A DNA stretch of 24,134 nt from Porticoccus sp. (GTDB taxonomy: Bacteria > Pseudomonadota > Gammaproteobacteria > Pseudomonadales > Porticoccaceae), in contig JALQUJ010000156.1 of assembly GCA_023263825.1 (NCBI GenBank), forward strand, positions 1 through 24,134, in the 5' to 3' direction. Of this stretch, positions 23,079 through 24,134 are shown in pieces. Below the pieces are notes generated by a model. It searched no databases. It had not been told where the DNA came from and was given only the letters and a program-made list of their open reading frames with translations. Each line of letters begins with the position of its first letter. Positions within the stretch are counted from its first letter, which is position 1. A program made the translations under genes and the position numbers.

Positions 23079-23501
23079 CTATTTTAGGGTAGTCAGTGCA
23101 ATGTCAGTAATACCGGCTTCTCTCGCCTGATCAGAGATAAGAACAAAGGTATTAGTTTTAGCTTTGGGATGTGCCTCGATAATGACGTTGGCTTGTGGGT
23201 TGCCTGCATGTGCTCTTTCCACATTGGCTCGGACTGATCGTATATCGATATGGCGGCCTGATAAAAACACTTCGTTATTTTCGGTAATGTTGAAAACAAT
23301 ATTGGCGTTTTCTTCTGGTGAATCCGGGGGTGTTTCAGAAATAGGCGGACGGTTTATTTCTAATCCAGATTCCTTAACGAACGATGCAGTTACAACAAAA
23401 AAGATAAGCATAATAAAAACGACATCAAGCATCGGCGTGAGGTCTATGTCCCCTTGCTGTGCTTCAGTGTTGTTTTGCGTTCGTTTTCTGCCTAAAGCCA
23501 T
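23079..23501 (-). CDS. exbD: ExbD/TolR family biopolymer transport protein
   Basis: Inner-membrane component of a proton-driven ExbB-ExbD or TolQ-TolR type motor that energises outer-membrane processes. The ATG at 23501 has AAGGAAGA 5-6 bases before it, giving 140 aa; an upstream GTG frame lacks a ribosome site. A short basic cytoplasmic tail (1-18) is followed by one membrane helix (about 24-42) that carries the proton-path aspartate Asp26 in DLTPMLDVVFI. The periplasmic domain runs to the end and contains VIIEAHPKAKTNTFV. No exbB/tolQ gene lies next to it: the 5' neighbour is the divergent mutM, the 3' neighbour the rpmG terminator. A partner must be encoded elsewhere. Confidence 0.93.
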   Translation of the reverse strand: MALGRKRTQNNTEAQQGDIDLTPMLDVVFIMLIFFVVTASFVKESGLEINRPPISETPPDSPEENANIVFNITENNEVFLSGRHIDIRSVRANVERAHAGNPQANVIIEAHPKAKTNTFVLISDQAREAGITDIALTTLK

Positions 23502-23690
23502 TAAATCTTCCTTTATATACTGAACAATTTTGATGATGGCTGGAATATCTATCGAGAGGCTTGATGGCGCCACTTAACCTGCCTAGTATGCCAGATCTTG
23601 ATTTTTCAGGCATAGGCCGGTGTTTATCAATTACGATTTTGTGTAATTCGTGCAGTATTCTTCCATTTACATTATGTCCAGGAGCTAATC

Positions 23691-24134
23691 ATGCCAGAAC
23701 TTCCCGAGGTCGTTGTTACCCTGAGAGGGGTTTTGCCTCATATTGAAGGCACATGTGTTACTGATGTGATTGTGCGAAATGGCAGGCTCCGTTGGCCGGT
23801 ACCGGAAGGCTTGCCAGTATTACTAAAGAATAAGCGCCTTCTCCGTGGTCGTCAGCGGGCAAAATATATGTTGTTTCAGTTTGATCATGGGTACTTAATG
23901 ATTCACTTGGGCATGTCTGGAAATCTTAGGGTTGTCGATGCCAGTATTCCACCGGAAAAGCATGATCATGTTGATGTGGTTTTTGATGACAGAATAGCCT
24001 TAAGGTTTACGGACCCACGCCGATTTGGCTCTGTGCTGTGGTTGGATGATGAGCCAGCAGAGCATCGCCTGTTGCAAAATCTTGGGCCAGAACCATTTGA
24101 GGGCTGTATTAATGGCCGTTATCTGTTTGACCTC
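23691..24134 (+). CDS. mutM: Formamidopyrimidine-DNA glycosylase MutM/Fpg, 5' part
   Basis: DNA repair glycosylase/AP lyase for 8-oxoguanine. 148 codons lie in the window and the reading frame is open to its end. An AGGAG site is placed about 7 bases before the ATG. The catalytic Pro2 and Glu3 are present in MPELPEV; the conserved lysine lies in RQRAKYM; MIHLGMSGNLR and the HDHVDVVF and TDPRRFG motifs follow as in E. coli. One deviation is that the third glutamate of PELPEVE is Val8. The C-terminal zinc finger is outside the window. Its position after rpmB-rpmG matches other gammaproteobacteria, except for the interposed exbD. Confidence 0.95.
   Translation, partial: MPELPEVVVTLRGVLPHIEGTCVTDVIVRNGRLRWPVPEGLPVLLKNKRLLRGRQRAKYMLFQFDHGYLMIHLGMSGNLRVVDASIPPEKHDHVDVVFDDRIALRFTDPRRFGSVLWLDDEPAEHRLLQNLGPEPFEGCINGRYLFDL

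Noticed and set aside
23502..23573. 24-residue extension of ExbD
   Set aside because: The GTG at 23573 has no ribosome site, whereas ATG 23501 has AAGGAAGA and gives the normal cytoplasmic tail.

Overview
The window looks like a chromosomal segment of a gammaproteobacterium, roughly 43-45% G+C by eye and probably aquatic or marine, related to the Pseudomonadales/Cellvibrionales. Several gene neighbourhoods are known from Pseudomonas: engB / cytochrome c4 - dsbA; rho - trxA / ppx; metX - metW - DUF4426 - rdgB - hemW; coaBC - algC - argB; and radC / rpmB - rpmG - mutM. Species cannot be settled from the sequence alone. No rRNA, tRNA, CRISPR array or intact insertion sequence was seen.

Layout. 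1-2570: engB (-), then cytochrome c4 and dsbA (+), separated and closed by hairpin terminators. 2685-5858: serine and vitamin B6 genes, namely a Methanosarcina/alphaproteobacterial-type serC, a short ACT-domain serA and pdxH. They end at an 18-bp-stem terminator shared with convergent rho. 5895-7692: rho and trxA (-). 7835-7993: the first ~40 codons of a ppx gene, divergent from trxA, after which ppx is gone. 8145-11651: an accessory block (+) holding a TVP38 membrane domain fused to an FAD/NAD disulfide oxidoreductase, an ArsM-type arsenite methyltransferase, and a small unknown protein. 11709-15908: the methionine/housekeeping cluster metX-metW-DUF4426-rdgB-hemW (-). 16257-16868: a periplasmic DUF4124-like coiled-coil protein (+). 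16910-21394: coaBC-algC-argB-slmA (-), without the dut gene usual between coaBC and algC. 21542-22216: radC with an in-frame amber stop at codon 6. 22347-23044: the rpmB-rpmG operon with promoter and terminator. 23079-23501: an exbD with no exbB beside it (-). 23691 to the end: the 5' part of mutM.

How the genes work together. SerC and SerA give two steps of serine synthesis, and PdxH makes PLP, the cofactor of SerC. MetX and MetW carry out and support homoserine acylation for methionine. CoaBC, AlgC and ArgB serve CoA, exopolysaccharide sugar-phosphate and arginine synthesis. Rho, thioredoxin, RdgB, MutM and SlmA are housekeeping. The accessory pair at 8145-11351 suggests metalloid (arsenic) redox and methylation chemistry at the membrane, inserted or retained exactly where ppx has been destroyed.

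Most notable for follow-up: the radC amber codon, the ppx remnant with a palindrome at its break, the TVP38-oxidoreductase/ArsM pair, the missing dut, the membrane-anchored AlgC, a possible lipoprotein DsbA with a CSHC active site, and a tandem repeat over the cytochrome c4 promoter.
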